Origin: an uncultured Mollicutes bacterium
GTDB taxonomy: Bacteria > Bacillota_I > Bacilli_A > Acholeplasmatales > Anaeroplasmataceae
NCBI GenBank assembly: GCA_900540175.1
Contig: UQFG01000001.1
Coordinates: 114,997-178,996 of the forward strand
DNA length: 64,000 nucleotides
Reading direction: 5' to 3'
This document shows positions 39,875 through 51,838 of the stretch, piece by piece; within the stretch, counting starts at the first letter, position 1; every line of letters begins with the position of its first letter. The position numbers were made by a program, and so were the translations under genes. A model generated the notes under the pieces. The model saw nothing but the letters and a program-made list of their open reading frames with translations. It did no database searches and was not told the DNA's origin.

Positions 39875-42037
39875 ATGAGAATTATCAAAAGAAGCGGTGT
39901 GGAAGTGACGTTTGATTTGTCGAAAATCGTGGCTGCCGTCGAAAAAGCCAATGCCGAAGTATTGGAAAAAGATCAGCTTTCCTCCGAACAGATCAAACAG
40001 ATTGCCAAAAACGTTCAAGCACTTTGCAAAAAGGCCAAATACGCTTTGAATGTAGAGGAGATTCAAAACCTCGTCGAAGACGAATTGATGAAGGCCGGAT
40101 CATTTGAAATTGCCCGAAAATACATTACTTATCGGTATAAAAGGGCATTGATTCGAAAATCGAATTCAACGGATCAACAGATTTTAAGTTTGATCGAATG
40201 CAACAACGAAGAAGTTAAACAGGAAAATTCCAATAAGAATCCGATCGTAAACAGCGTTCAACGGGATTATATGGCCGGTGAGGTCAGCAAAGATATTACC
40301 AAACGTTTTTTGTTGCCGGATGATGTGGTCAAGGCGCATGAACAGGGAATCATTCATTTTCACGATGCCGACTATTTTGCCCAGCATATGCACAACTGTT
40401 GTTTGGTTAATTTGGAAGATATGTTGCAAAACGGAACGGTCATCAGCGAAACGATGATCGAAAAACCGAAAAGTTTTTCAACGGCTTGCAATGTGGCCAC
40501 ACAGATTATTGCCCAAGTTGCCAGTTCTCAGTACGGCGGTCAGTCGATTACGCTTTCTCATTTGGCGCCGTTTGTGGAGGTTTCCAGACAAAAACTGATT
40601 AAGGAAGTCGAACAGGAATTTAACGATCAGCACATCAAGGCTTCCAAAGAGCAAATTGAAGCGATCGCCGAAATGCGGGTCAAAAAAGAGATTAAAAAAG
40701 GATGCCAGATGATTCAGTACCAGGTTGTTACGTTGATGACGACCAACGGCCAGGCCCCTTTCGTAACGGTCTTTATGTATTTGAATGAAGTTCCGGAAGG
40801 TCGGATAAGAGATGATTTGGCTTTGATCATCGAAGAAATGCTTCATCAACGTATCTTGGGTGTTAAAAACGAAAAAGGCGTTTATATTACACCGGCTTTT
40901 CCGAAGTTGATTTACGTTTTGGAAGAAAACAACATTGTTCCGGGCTCCAAATATTATTATTTATCCGAACTAGCGGCCAAATGTACGGCCAAACGGTTGG
41001 TTCCGGATTACATCAGCGAAAAAGTGATGAAAGAAATGAAGGAAGGAAACTGCTATCCTTGTATGGGTTGTCGGTCTTTCTTAAGTCCGTATCAAAACGA
41101 AACCGGTGCCTATCAGTTTTACGGCCGGTTCAATCAAGGGGTCGTAACGCTCAATTTGGTTGATGTGGCTTGTTCGTCTAGTCGGGATATGGATAAGTTT
41201 TGGAAGATTTTAGATGAACGGTTGGAACTTTGTTATCGAGCGTTGATGTGTCGTCATAAACGGCTTTTGGGAACGCCTTCGGATGTGGCGCCGATCCTTT
41301 GGCAATACGGCGGATTGGCTCGGTTGAAAAAAGGCGAAGTGATCGATAAATTGTTGTTTAACGGGTATTCGACCATTTCACTTGGATATGCCGGACTTTG
41401 CGAATGCGTTCGGTATATGACCGGACAACCGCATACAACCGAAGAAGGGTCTGCTTTCGGCCTTGCGGTCATGAAAAAGTTGAATGATGCATGTGATGAG
41501 TGGAAAAAACAAACGACCATCGGATTCAGCGTTTACGGAACGCCGCTGGAATCCACAACGTATAAATTTGCCAAGTGTCTTCAAAACCGTTTCGGAATCA
41601 TTCCGGGTGTAACGGATAAAAATTATATTACCAACAGTTATCACGTTCATGTGACCGAACCGATCGATGCGTTTAGCAAACTGACGTTCGAATCGAAATT
41701 CCAAAAACTGTCACCGGGTGGGGCTGTCAGTTATGTAGAGGTTCCGAATTTGCAAAATAATATTCCGGCTGTTCTTGCGTTGATGAAACATATTTATGAG
41801 TCGATTATGTATGCGGAGTTGAATACGAAAAGCGACTATTGCCAGTGTTGCGGTTATAGCGGAGAAATCCAAATCGTAACAGATCAAGAAGGAAAATTGG
41901 TTTGGGAATGCCCGAATTGCGGCAACCGCGATCAGGCAACATTAAATGTAGCCAGAAGAACGTGCGGTTATATCGGAACGCAATTTTGGAATCAAGGTCG
42001 GACGCAGGAAATCAAAGAGAGGGTTCTTCATTTATAA
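39875..42037 (+). CDS. nrdD: anaerobic (class III) ribonucleoside-triphosphate reductase
   Basis: 720 residues. An N-terminal ATP-cone (RIIKRSGVEVTFDLSKIV to about 95) gives allosteric control. The catalytic barrel follows, with NCCLVNLEDML and CMGCRSFLSP regions. Near the C terminus is the zinc site CQCCGYSG ... CPNCG and the glycyl-radical motif RRTCGYIG (radical Gly about 698). It converts NTPs to dNTPs without oxygen, using the radical installed by NrdG. ATG 39875 has AGGAGTGATGGGG upstream. TAA overlaps the nrdG ATG (TAATG). Confidence 0.97.
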   Translation: MRIIKRSGVEVTFDLSKIVAAVEKANAEVLEKDQLSSEQIKQIAKNVQALCKKAKYALNVEEIQNLVEDELMKAGSFEIARKYITYRYKRALIRKSNSTDQQILSLIECNNEEVKQENSNKNPIVNSVQRDYMAGEVSKDITKRFLLPDDVVKAHEQGIIHFHDADYFAQHMHNCCLVNLEDMLQNGTVISETMIEKPKSFSTACNVATQIIAQVASSQYGGQSITLSHLAPFVEVSRQKLIKEVEQEFNDQHIKASKEQIEAIAEMRVKKEIKKGCQMIQYQVVTLMTTNGQAPFVTVFMYLNEVPEGRIRDDLALIIEEMLHQRILGVKNEKGVYITPAFPKLIYVLEENNIVPGSKYYYLSELAAKCTAKRLVPDYISEKVMKEMKEGNCYPCMGCRSFLSPYQNETGAYQFYGRFNQGVVTLNLVDVACSSSRDMDKFWKILDERLELCYRALMCRHKRLLGTPSDVAPILWQYGGLARLKKGEVIDKLLFNGYSTISLGYAGLCECVRYMTGQPHTTEEGSAFGLAVMKKLNDACDEWKKQTTIGFSVYGTPLESTTYKFAKCLQNRFGIIPGVTDKNYITNSYHVHVTEPIDAFSKLTFESKFQKLSPGGAVSYVEVPNLQNNIPAVLALMKHIYESIMYAELNTKSDYCQCCGYSGEIQIVTDQEGKLVWECPNCGNRDQATLNVARRTCGYIGTQFWNQGRTQEIKERVLHL

Positions 42038-42553
42038 TGAATTACGCATCAATCAAAAAGTTGGATATTGCCAACGGTCCCGGGATTCGTGTTTCGCTTT
42101 TTGTCAGCGGTTGTACTCATCACTGCAAGAATTGTTTTAACCCGGAAACGTGGGATTTCAATTACGGTCGGCTATTTACTTCCGCTACGGAAGAAGAACT
42201 GTTCGAAGCCTTGCGTCTTCCTCATGTTCAAGGATTGACGATTCTCGGGGGAGAACCATTTGAACCGAGCAACCAGCGTTGTCTTTTACCGTTTGTAAGA
42301 CGCTTTAAAGAACGGTTTTGCGATAAAGATATTTGGTGTTACAGTGGCTATTTGCTGGAAGAAATAAAAAACGGCCGAGCACACTGCGAATGTAGCGACG
42401 AACTCTTGTCTTACTTGGATGTGCTGGTGGACGGACCGTTTGTAGAAGCCTATAAGGATATCAGTTTACCGTTTAGAGGTTCTAGCAACCAGCGGTTAAT
42501 CGATGTTCAGCAGACTTTGCGGCAAAAAAAAATAATTACATGGAATACAGAAG

Positions 42554-42567
<14 letters not shown>
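42037..42567 (+). CDS. nrdG: NrdD-activating radical SAM enzyme
   Basis: 176 residues with the radical SAM cluster motif CTHHCKNC (C-x3-C-x2-C, near residue 25), followed by ILGGEPF, the SAM-binding GGE motif. It generates the glycyl radical on NrdD. ATG 42037 shares a base with the nrdD stop; in-frame upstream starts would lie inside nrdD. The coding end overlaps a terminator, so the operon is just nrdDG. Confidence 0.96.
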
Positions 42568-44627
<2,060 letters not shown>

Positions 44628-44632
44628 TCAAG

Positions 44633-47449
44633 ATGGATAAAATAATCGTAAAAGGTGCAAGAGAAAACAATTTGAAAAATATTTCGATTGAATTGCCGAA
44701 AAATAAATTGATTGTCATGACCGGTCTTTCCGGAAGCGGAAAATCTTCCTTGGCATTCGATACGATTTACCAAGAAGGACAACGGCGGTTCGTCGAATCG
44801 CTTTCTTCTTATGCCAGACAGTTTATCGGATCGATGGAAAAGCCCGATGTGGATAGTATCGACGGTCTTTCACCGGCCATTTCGATCGATCAAAAATCGG
44901 CCAGCCACAATCCCCGTTCCACCGTCGGAACGGTAACCGAGATTTATGATTATTTGCGGGTTTTATTTGCCAGAATCGGAACACCGTACTGTCCGACGCA
45001 CCATATCCCGATTTCCTCTTTTTCCAACGAACAGATTGTCAATAAAATCATGGACTATCCGGAAGGAAGTCGAATCTATATTACTTCGCCGGTTGTTTTC
45101 AGGGAAAAAGGCGAACATAAAGCCGTTTTTTCAAAGTACTTGCAACAAGGTTTTATTCGGGCAATGGTCGATGGCCAAATGATGGAATTGGATCAGGAGA
45201 TCGGATTGGATAAAAACAAGAAACATTCCATTGATATCGTCATCGAACGGTTGGTCATGAAAGAAGGGATAAGAAGTCGGGTTGCCGAAGCTGTTGAACT
45301 GGCTACCCGTTTTTCCGGCGGTTATTGTCAGGTGCTGTGTAACGATCAAATGGAATTTTATTCGACGGTTCATGCTTGTCCGCATTGCGGTTATTCGTTG
45401 GTTTCGTTAGAACCGCGTTTGTTTTCGTTCAACAACCCATTGGGGGCCTGTCCGGATTGTAACGGATTGGGAAAAAAACTGTCGGTATCAGCCGATTTGG
45501 TGATCGATGAAAAGAAATCCCTGGCAGGAGGATGTATTATTCCTTACCGCAATCAGGAAAAAGAGAATTTAAACAACGGTATGTTGGAACAGACGTGTCA
45601 GTTTTATCATATCGATATGAACGTTCCCTTTGAAACGTTGCCATTCGAACAAAAGAAAATCATTTTGTACGGTTCTCCCGATTTGATTGATTTCAAATTG
45701 CGGTCAACCAGTGGTCGAATCCATGATAAAAAAGATTATTATGAAGGAATCATTACCAACTTCGAACGTCGTCATTTGGAAACCAGCAGCAATTGGATTC
45801 GTGATTTTATCGAAAGTTATATGGTCGAACGTACTTGTGAAACTTGCCATGGCGCAAGACTCAATCCGAGTGTTCTCAATATTTTTATTCAAGACAAAAA
45901 TATTTACGATGTCTGTGCGATGTCGATCGAAGATTTGTATCAGTGGTTTTCCGATTTACAGTTAAGTGAAGAAAAAAAGGTGATATCGCGTTTGGCGATC
46001 AAGGAAATCAAAGACCGTCTTTCTTTTTTGATGAATGTCGGTTTGGAGTATTTGACGCTGTCCCGTAGTGCCGATACGTTGTCGGGAGGAGAAGCCCAGC
46101 GGATTCGGTTGGCCACGCAAATCGGGTCGAAATTAACCGGTGTTTTGTATGTTTTGGATGAACCGTCGATTGGGCTACATCAACGTGACAATGCTCGTTT
46201 GATTCAAACATTGAAAGAAATGCGGGATCTCGGAAATACGTTGATCGTCGTTGAACACGATGATGAAACCATGCTTTCTTCCGATTATTTGGTTGATATC
46301 GGACCGTATGCCGGCATTCACGGCGGTGAGGTCGTGGCTTGCGGAACACCGCAAGAAGTCATGGACAATCCCAATAGTATTACCGGTGCGTACTTATCGG
46401 GAAAAATGAAAATAGAAGTTCCCGCCAAACGTCGCAAAGGAAACGGAAAATTTCTTAAAATTGTCGGCGGTGCCCAAAATAATTTGAAAAACATTTCAGT
46501 TACGTTTCCGCTTGGTGTGATTACGTGTGTTACCGGTGTTTCCGGAAGTGGCAAATCGACGTTGGTCAACGAAATTTTATACAAAAATGCGTATGTGAAA
46601 CTTTATTCGGCTAAAAAAGTCGTTCCGGGAAAAGTCAAACGCATTGACGGATTGGATCAAATCGAACGAATCGTTCACATATCGCAACAACCGATCGGTC
46701 GTACTCCTCGCAGCAATCCGGCAACCTACACCGGTGTATTTGACGATATTCGGGAGTTGTTTGCTTCTACAACCGATGCGAAAGTCAAAGGATACGATAA
46801 ATCGAGATTTTCGTTCAATGTAAAAGGAGGCCGTTGCGAGGCTTGCAGCGGCGATGGAGTCAAACGTATTTCCATGCATTTTTTGCCGGATGTCTACGTT
46901 CCTTGCGAGGTTTGTAAAGGAACTCGGTTCCAACAAGAAACGCTGGATATTCGTTTTAAAGGTAAAAGCATTGCCGATGTATTGGAGATGACGGTAGAAG
47001 ATGCCCTTGCGTTTTTCGATGCGTTTCCGAAAATCAAATCCCGGCTTCAAACCATTTACGATGTCGGATTGGGGTATATTAAATTGGGCCAATCCTCAAC
47101 GACGTTATCCGGCGGGGAAGCTCAGCGCGTTAAACTGGCCTATGAACTGCATTCTAAAATCACCCCACAGACATTATACATTTTGGATGAGCCGACGACC
47201 GGCCTGCATGCCGATGACATTAAACGATTGATGGCGGTGATCGGTCGGATTGCCGATCAAGGAGCGACGGTTATCATCATCGAACATAATTTGGATGTCA
47301 TTAAATTGGCCGATTACATTGTCGATTTGGGACCGGAAGGCGGCAATAAGGGCGGAAGAGTCCTTTTTGAAGGAACACCCGAAAAGTTGATTTTAAACGA
47401 AGAATCCTATACGGCCCGTTATTTAAAACCGCTCCTTTCTCAAAATTGA
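44633..47449 (+). CDS. uvrA: excinuclease ABC subunit A
   Basis: 938 residues. Two ABC ATPase modules: GLSGSGKSSLAFDTI and LSGGEAQRIRLATQIG in the first, GVSGSGKSTLVNEIL and LSGGEAQRVKLAYEL in the second. Zinc modules CPHCGY...CPDCNGLG and CEACSGDGVK...CEVCKGTRF. It finds DNA damage with UvrB in nucleotide excision repair. uvrB is not adjacent here, whereas ligA is, giving a ligA-uvrA operon. ATG 44633 follows AAGGAG; upstream in-frame starts overlap ligA. A terminator follows. Confidence 0.97.
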   Translation: MDKIIVKGARENNLKNISIELPKNKLIVMTGLSGSGKSSLAFDTIYQEGQRRFVESLSSYARQFIGSMEKPDVDSIDGLSPAISIDQKSASHNPRSTVGTVTEIYDYLRVLFARIGTPYCPTHHIPISSFSNEQIVNKIMDYPEGSRIYITSPVVFREKGEHKAVFSKYLQQGFIRAMVDGQMMELDQEIGLDKNKKHSIDIVIERLVMKEGIRSRVAEAVELATRFSGGYCQVLCNDQMEFYSTVHACPHCGYSLVSLEPRLFSFNNPLGACPDCNGLGKKLSVSADLVIDEKKSLAGGCIIPYRNQEKENLNNGMLEQTCQFYHIDMNVPFETLPFEQKKIILYGSPDLIDFKLRSTSGRIHDKKDYYEGIITNFERRHLETSSNWIRDFIESYMVERTCETCHGARLNPSVLNIFIQDKNIYDVCAMSIEDLYQWFSDLQLSEEKKVISRLAIKEIKDRLSFLMNVGLEYLTLSRSADTLSGGEAQRIRLATQIGSKLTGVLYVLDEPSIGLHQRDNARLIQTLKEMRDLGNTLIVVEHDDETMLSSDYLVDIGPYAGIHGGEVVACGTPQEVMDNPNSITGAYLSGKMKIEVPAKRRKGNGKFLKIVGGAQNNLKNISVTFPLGVITCVTGVSGSGKSTLVNEILYKNAYVKLYSAKKVVPGKVKRIDGLDQIERIVHISQQPIGRTPRSNPATYTGVFDDIRELFASTTDAKVKGYDKSRFSFNVKGGRCEACSGDGVKRISMHFLPDVYVPCEVCKGTRFQQETLDIRFKGKSIADVLEMTVEDALAFFDAFPKIKSRLQTIYDVGLGYIKLGQSSTTLSGGEAQRVKLAYELHSKITPQTLYILDEPTTGLHADDIKRLMAVIGRIADQGATVIIIEHNLDVIKLADYIVDLGPEGGNKGGRVLFEGTPEKLILNEESYTARYLKPLLSQN

Positions 47450-47452
47450 CAA

Positions 47453-47490
47453 TAAAAGGAAAGAAGATGAATCTTTTTTCCTTTTTGTGC
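47453..47490 (+). terminator. terminator after uvrA
   Basis: AAAAGGAAAGAAGAT pairs with ATCTTTTTTCCTTTT (one G-T), ending in T-rich sequence. Confidence 0.75.
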
Positions 47491-47517
47491 TTTTAAATGG
47501 TTGTGTGGATATTTTCT

Positions 47518-47546
47518 TTGCATAAATGGGCATCCTATTATATAAT
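47518..47546 (+). promoter_or_regulatory. promoter of the hprK operon
   Basis: TTGCAT (47518-47523), 17-bp spacer, TATAAT (47541-47546), 32 bp before the first gene. Confidence 0.7.
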
Positions 47547-47578
47547 AGAAACGAATATCAAAGAAAGGAGTGACGACT

Positions 47579-48130
47579 ATGCAAAACAATGGTAAACGAT
47601 CCGAACTGGAAAAAAGTTTGGCTCAAATCAAGCAGCAGTTGCAGGATATGAAAGAAGAAGATCCCGACGGCGATTTTTCCAGTGTTGAGAAAATGATTTT
47701 GGTTTTAAGCAATATGCTGGCTCAACTGGATGAAAGACATCACTTTTGGAAAGCACTGTTCAGAAAAACACTGTTTTTATTGTTGGAATTTGTGTTGTTG
47801 ATGTTAGGATGTTTGGTTTCTTGCGGTTTTGCTTTTCCGTTTGCAGTTTCGTCGGTTTCATCTTTCTTTTATTTAATCGCAAGTATAGCCGGTATCTTGT
47901 TTTTGATTTTCAAAATACCGGAAGCGTTGTTCGGTTTGATTCCGACCAAACACCCTTTCTTAAATACGATGATCACCCAATTGTTCGGTCTTGCTCTTTT
48001 GATCGTGTTGGATGATACGGTGTTTCATCGGACAACCGGGATGTTTGAAACAGTTCTTTATTTGGCAATTGTTTTGATTTTATTTGTCCTTTTGGAATAT
48101 TATTTATATCGGAAATGGTTCCGCTTTTAA
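47579..48130 (+). CDS. membrane protein with coiled-coil N terminus, unknown
   Basis: 183 residues. The first 60 are soluble and helical with heptad-like spacing (ELEKSLAQIKQQLQDMKEED), then about four membrane segments, among them TLFLLLEFVLLMLGCLVSCG, FFYLIASIAGILFLIF, TQLFGLALLIVLDD and VLYLAIVLILFVLLEYYLY. No family recognised. ATG 47579 follows AAAGGAGTG. It leads the hprK-lgt/ppaX-whiA-acpS operon, where Bacillus sometimes has a phage-shock or YvlB/YvlD type protein; homology to those is not evident. Confidence 0.7.
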   Translation: MQNNGKRSELEKSLAQIKQQLQDMKEEDPDGDFSSVEKMILVLSNMLAQLDERHHFWKALFRKTLFLLLEFVLLMLGCLVSCGFAFPFAVSSVSSFFYLIASIAGILFLIFKIPEALFGLIPTKHPFLNTMITQLFGLALLIVLDDTVFHRTTGMFETVLYLAIVLILFVLLEYYLYRKWFRF

Positions 48131-48139
48131 GGAGGTATT

Positions 48140-49078
48140 ATGGTAGATTATATCACAGTCGAAAAAATAATGAACGATAACAACTTGGATTTGATTGCCG
48201 GCGAAAAAGGATTGAAACGCCATTGTACGGAAGATATGATCGCAAGACCGGGCTTGGAATTTGCCGGTTTTTTCGATTATTTTGATGCTACCCGCGTTCA
48301 GTTGGTCGGATCGAAAGAAGCGAAATTTTTAAACCGTCAAGATTCAAAAAAAGCCTATGAACACGTTCGGAAGATTTATGAGATGTCGCCGCCGTGTATT
48401 GTCTTAAGCGTCAATGTCGTAATTCCGGATTTTTTCAAACAACTGTCGGAAGAATTCGGTATATGCTTGCTTAGAAGCCACTTGCGGACAACTCCGACAT
48501 CTTCTAAACTTTACAATTATCTTCAAGATCATTTGGCTTCCTCCATTTCGGTTCACGGAACGTTTTTGGATATCAACGGGATGGGAACGATGATTATCGG
48601 AAAAAGCGGGATCGGTAAATCGGAAACTTCTTTGGATTTGATCAAGCGCGGTCATCAGTTGATTGCCGATGATCTAGTTGAAATCATCGAAAAAGAACCG
48701 GGAAACTTGATCGGTACGGCTCCGGATATTTTAAAGCGATATATGGAGATCAGAGGAATCGGTATTGTCGATGTGGTCACGATGTTTGGGGCAGGTGCGT
48801 ATCGTGTCCGCAAAAATTTGAGTTTGGTTGTGGAACTGGAGGCTTGGAATGAAGACAAATACTACGATCGATTGGGACTGGATGAGGAAAAAATCAAATA
48901 CTTTAATACCGAAATCACGAAAATAACCATTCCGGTTTTACCCGGTCGGACGGTTTCGCTTTTGGTCGAATCGGCGGCTATGAACGAAAAATTAAAACGG
49001 ATGGGTCATTTTGCGGCGATGGAATTTATTAATAAAGTGGATTCAAAGGCATCAGGAGGTGGCAAAGAAGATGATTAA
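48140..49078 (+). CDS. hprK: HPr kinase/phosphorylase
   Basis: 312 residues. N-terminal regulatory domain (1-130), then H139 in SVHGTFLDINGMG, P-loop GKSGIGKSE (154-162), ADDLVEI, and the signature EIRGIGIVDV. HprK phosphorylates HPr on Ser46 to trigger carbon catabolite control and also removes this phosphate. Its presence implies a PTS and catabolite regulation. ATG 48140 follows AAGGAGG. It overlaps the lgt fusion gene by 8 bp. Confidence 0.97.
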   Translation: MVDYITVEKIMNDNNLDLIAGEKGLKRHCTEDMIARPGLEFAGFFDYFDATRVQLVGSKEAKFLNRQDSKKAYEHVRKIYEMSPPCIVLSVNVVIPDFFKQLSEEFGICLLRSHLRTTPTSSKLYNYLQDHLASSISVHGTFLDINGMGTMIIGKSGIGKSETSLDLIKRGHQLIADDLVEIIEKEPGNLIGTAPDILKRYMEIRGIGIVDVVTMFGAGAYRVRKNLSLVVELEAWNEDKYYDRLGLDEEKIKYFNTEITKITIPVLPGRTVSLLVESAAMNEKLKRMGHFAAMEFINKVDSKASGGGKEDD

Positions 49079-50564
49079 TTATGTATCATCCTCGTTTGAT
49101 TTATTCGGTTTGACGATCCATTGGTATGCCGTTTGCATTTTAATCGGAATTGTTTTAGCGGTTGTTGCCGGCGTTCGCGAAGGGAAAAAAATCGGTATTC
49201 CAAGCGATTATATTTATACCGGACTGGTCATTGTATTGCCATGCGCGATCATCGGGGCCAGACTGTGGTATGTCCTGTTTAATTTAAGCCACTTTCATTC
49301 TTTTATGGAAGTGATCGGTTTTAATTCCAACGGACAGTTTGTCGGTTTATCGGGATTGGCCATTCAAGGCGGAGTTCTTGCTTCTTTGATTGCCATCTAT
49401 CTGTATTGCCGTTTTAGAAAAATATCGTTATATCGGATTTTGGATGTGGTCGCACCCGGTTTTTTAATCGGTCAGATCTGCGGTCGCTGGGGTAATTTCT
49501 TCAATCACGAACTATATGGCCCGAAAGTGGTCAATACCGATTTGTTTGAGGCATTACTTCCCAGTTTTATTACGGAAAATATGCGAATTCCCGAAAACGG
49601 TCCGTATTATCATCCGACGTTTTTATATGAATCACTGTTGAATTTGCTTGGATTGATTGTCATGTTTGTCCTTAGGAGAAAATCCAAAAAACTCCAAAGC
49701 GGCGATTTGATCGGTCTTTATATGATCTGGTACGGCGGCGTTCGGATTTTCACGGAAATTTTACGTGGAAAAAGCGGTGCCGATGAAATTTTAATGGTCG
49801 GAAATGTGCCGGTTTCGATTTTATTCAGTGTTTTGTTTATCGTAGGGGGAATCGCCTTTTTGGTTGTGAAGCGTTTTTTCGGTCCGAAGACTTCGTATTT
49901 ATCGCTGTTAAAGGAAATTCGGGAAAATCGTTACGATACCGTTCTTTTCGATTTGGACGGAACGCTTTTAAATACCAAGGAATTGATCGACCGCAGTTTT
50001 ATTCACACCTTTGAACACTTCCGCCCAACCTTGCGGTTAAGTGATGAGGAATTGGATTCTTTTTTCGGCCCTTCGTTAAAACAGACGTTTTCCAGATACA
50101 GCGACGATGAAACGGAAATCGCCGAAATGATTGCGTATTACCGTTCGTTTAATGTGGAAGCCCACGACGAAATGGTTACGGCTTTTCCAGGAGCAAAGGC
50201 TTTGATTCGAACGCTTTCTAAAAAAGGATACCACGTCGGTGTGGTATCTTCCAAAAAGAAAGATTTGGTTGAACATGGACTGGATTTGTTCGGGATGTTG
50301 CCTTATATGGAAATCATTATCGGAGAAGAAGAAGTAACGCATCCCAAACCCGACCCGGAAGGAATCAAGATGGCGCTTGCGGCCTGCGGCAGTAAAAAGG
50401 CCTTGTACGTCGGAGACGGCGTAGGGGATATTGAGGCCGGTAAGGCAGCGGGAATCGACACCGTCGGTGTTTTATATTCGAAAAGAAAAGAGCAGATTTT
50501 GGCGGCTTCTCCGACGTATACCATTAAAAATCTGGCGGATTTGCTGCCTATTTTAACGGAGTAG
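49071..50564 (+). CDS. lgt: Lgt-PpaX fusion: prolipoprotein diacylglyceryl transferase + HAD phosphatase
   Basis: 497 residues joining two normally separate neighbours. Residues 1-270 are Lgt: membrane protein with the signature region GQICGRWGNFFNHELYG (134-150) and HPTFLYES, which moves diacylglycerol onto lipobox Cys. Residues 287-497 are a HAD phosphatase: FDLDGTLL with D294 and D296, VVSSKKK (motif II), HPKPDPEG (motif III Lys) and VGDGVGDIEAG (motif IV). In Bacillus, ppaX hydrolyses pyrophosphate made by HprK/P and lies after hprK-lgt. There is no stop, no frame change and no ribosome site at the joint, so it is a true fusion that tethers the phosphatase to the membrane. ATG 49071 follows AGGAGGTGG. 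Confidence 0.93.
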   Translation: MINYVSSSFDLFGLTIHWYAVCILIGIVLAVVAGVREGKKIGIPSDYIYTGLVIVLPCAIIGARLWYVLFNLSHFHSFMEVIGFNSNGQFVGLSGLAIQGGVLASLIAIYLYCRFRKISLYRILDVVAPGFLIGQICGRWGNFFNHELYGPKVVNTDLFEALLPSFITENMRIPENGPYYHPTFLYESLLNLLGLIVMFVLRRKSKKLQSGDLIGLYMIWYGGVRIFTEILRGKSGADEILMVGNVPVSILFSVLFIVGGIAFLVVKRFFGPKTSYLSLLKEIRENRYDTVLFDLDGTLLNTKELIDRSFIHTFEHFRPTLRLSDEELDSFFGPSLKQTFSRYSDDETEIAEMIAYYRSFNVEAHDEMVTAFPGAKALIRTLSKKGYHVGVVSSKKKDLVEHGLDLFGMLPYMEIIIGEEEVTHPKPDPEGIKMALAACGSKKALYVGDGVGDIEAGKAAGIDTVGVLYSKRKEQILAASPTYTIKNLADLLPILTE

Positions 50565-50567
50565 AAA

Positions 50568-51518
50568 ATGAGTTTTTCAACTGATGTCAAAGAAGATATT
50601 TTAACGTACAACAGCGAAAAAAAACTGCATTCCACCGAATTTGTCGCCATGTTACGGTTCGGAGGGGAAGTTCTTGTTTCCCCTGTTTTAAGAATTGTTT
50701 TTTCTACCTCCTCATCCATGGTCTTCAGACATTTTCTAATGTATTTGAAAGAATTGTACAGTGAAGCGACGTATCAAATGTTTTCCAGAACCATGCAGAA
50801 ATTGCATCATTCGACGATCTATACGTGTATGATCGAACAAGAGGCGTTGACGATTGCCGAAGCCGTGCACCTGTTGGAGGATTTTCCACCAAATAAAGAG
50901 GCCATTTTGGCGGATCCCATGCAGATGATCGCGTATTTAAGAGGGGCCTTTTTAGTCAAAGGAACGGTCAATAACCCATCTACTTCCAACTATCATTTGG
51001 AAATTGCGGCCGCTAAGGAAACCGAAGCGTTGTTTTTGCAACGCTGTATGAATGCTTTTTCGCTCAATGCCAGAATCAGCAAGCGCCGCAATGATTTGAT
51101 CGTCTATATTAAAGAAAAAGATGCCATTGTGGATTTTCTGCGGTATTTGGGGGCCAATGTCAGCATGAACGAATTTGAAAATGTGATTATCAAACGCAAT
51201 TTGGCAGCCAATATCAATCGCTTGATGAATATCGATGTGGCCAATCAGCAAAAAACAAATCAAACCGCCAAAGAACAATTGAAATATATCAAATATTTGG
51301 AATACTATTATCCGCTTGAAAAATTGGATCCGAAATTGTTATTGGTGATGAAAGTACGTAAAGAAAATCCCGAAGCGTCTTTTTCGGAATTGATTGCGAT
51401 TATCAACCAAAATTATGATGAATCGATTACAAAATCGGGTTTGAACCATCGGTTTCGCAAAATAAAAGAAATCGCACAACAACATGAAAACAAACGGAAG
51501 GAAGCATCATGGAAATAG
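50568..51518 (+). CDS. whiA: WhiA-family regulator
   Basis: 316 residues with the LAGLIDADG-like N-terminal domain (motif region AYLRGAFLVKGTVNNP, and STSNYHLEI) and a C-terminal helix-turn-helix (ASFSELIAIINQNYD, then SKSGLNHRFRKI-like KSGLNHR). WhiA controls cell division and chromosome segregation in Gram-positives, including wall-less ones. The usual yvcK/glmR and rapZ neighbours are missing between lgt and whiA. ATG 50568 is 3 bp after the previous stop with ACGGAG as a ribosome site. Overlaps acpS by 10 bp. Confidence 0.95.
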   Translation: MSFSTDVKEDILTYNSEKKLHSTEFVAMLRFGGEVLVSPVLRIVFSTSSSMVFRHFLMYLKELYSEATYQMFSRTMQKLHHSTIYTCMIEQEALTIAEAVHLLEDFPPNKEAILADPMQMIAYLRGAFLVKGTVNNPSTSNYHLEIAAAKETEALFLQRCMNAFSLNARISKRRNDLIVYIKEKDAIVDFLRYLGANVSMNEFENVIIKRNLAANINRLMNIDVANQQKTNQTAKEQLKYIKYLEYYYPLEKLDPKLLLVMKVRKENPEASFSELIAIINQNYDESITKSGLNHRFRKIKEIAQQHENKRKEASWK

Positions 51519-51838
51519 GAATTGATTTGGTAGAACATCAGGATTCACGCTTTGAAGAAGAACGTTTTATACGATATGTCCTTTCTCCTAAAGAACAAGC
51601 TGTTTTAGAAACGATTACTTCTGCCAAACGGCGAATCGAATACGTTGCTTCCCGTTTTGCAGCCAAAGAAGCCGTTATCAAATGCTTGAAGAAAAAAATA
51701 TCCTTTCAAAAAATAACGGTTTTAAATGATAAAAACGGAGCTCCTTTTCTTCAAGTAGAATCTATTGAAACAGAACTCCGTTTAAGTATTACGCATACCG
51801 TCAATTACAGTGTCGCAGTGGTAATCAGTCTTCCATAA
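51509..51838 (+). CDS. acpS: holo-[acyl-carrier-protein] synthase
   Basis: 109 residues with the two AcpS signatures: GIDLVEHQDS (metal Asp) and RFAAKEAVIKCL, plus LSITHTVNYSVAVV near the C terminus. It attaches phosphopantetheine to the acyl carrier protein. ATG 51509 lies within the last codons of whiA after GGAAGGA. Its stop overlaps the minus-strand gene at 51825 by 14 bp. Confidence 0.95.
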   Translation: MEIGIDLVEHQDSRFEEERFIRYVLSPKEQAVLETITSAKRRIEYVASRFAAKEAVIKCLKKKISFQKITVLNDKNGAPFLQVESIETELRLSITHTVNYSVAVVISLP

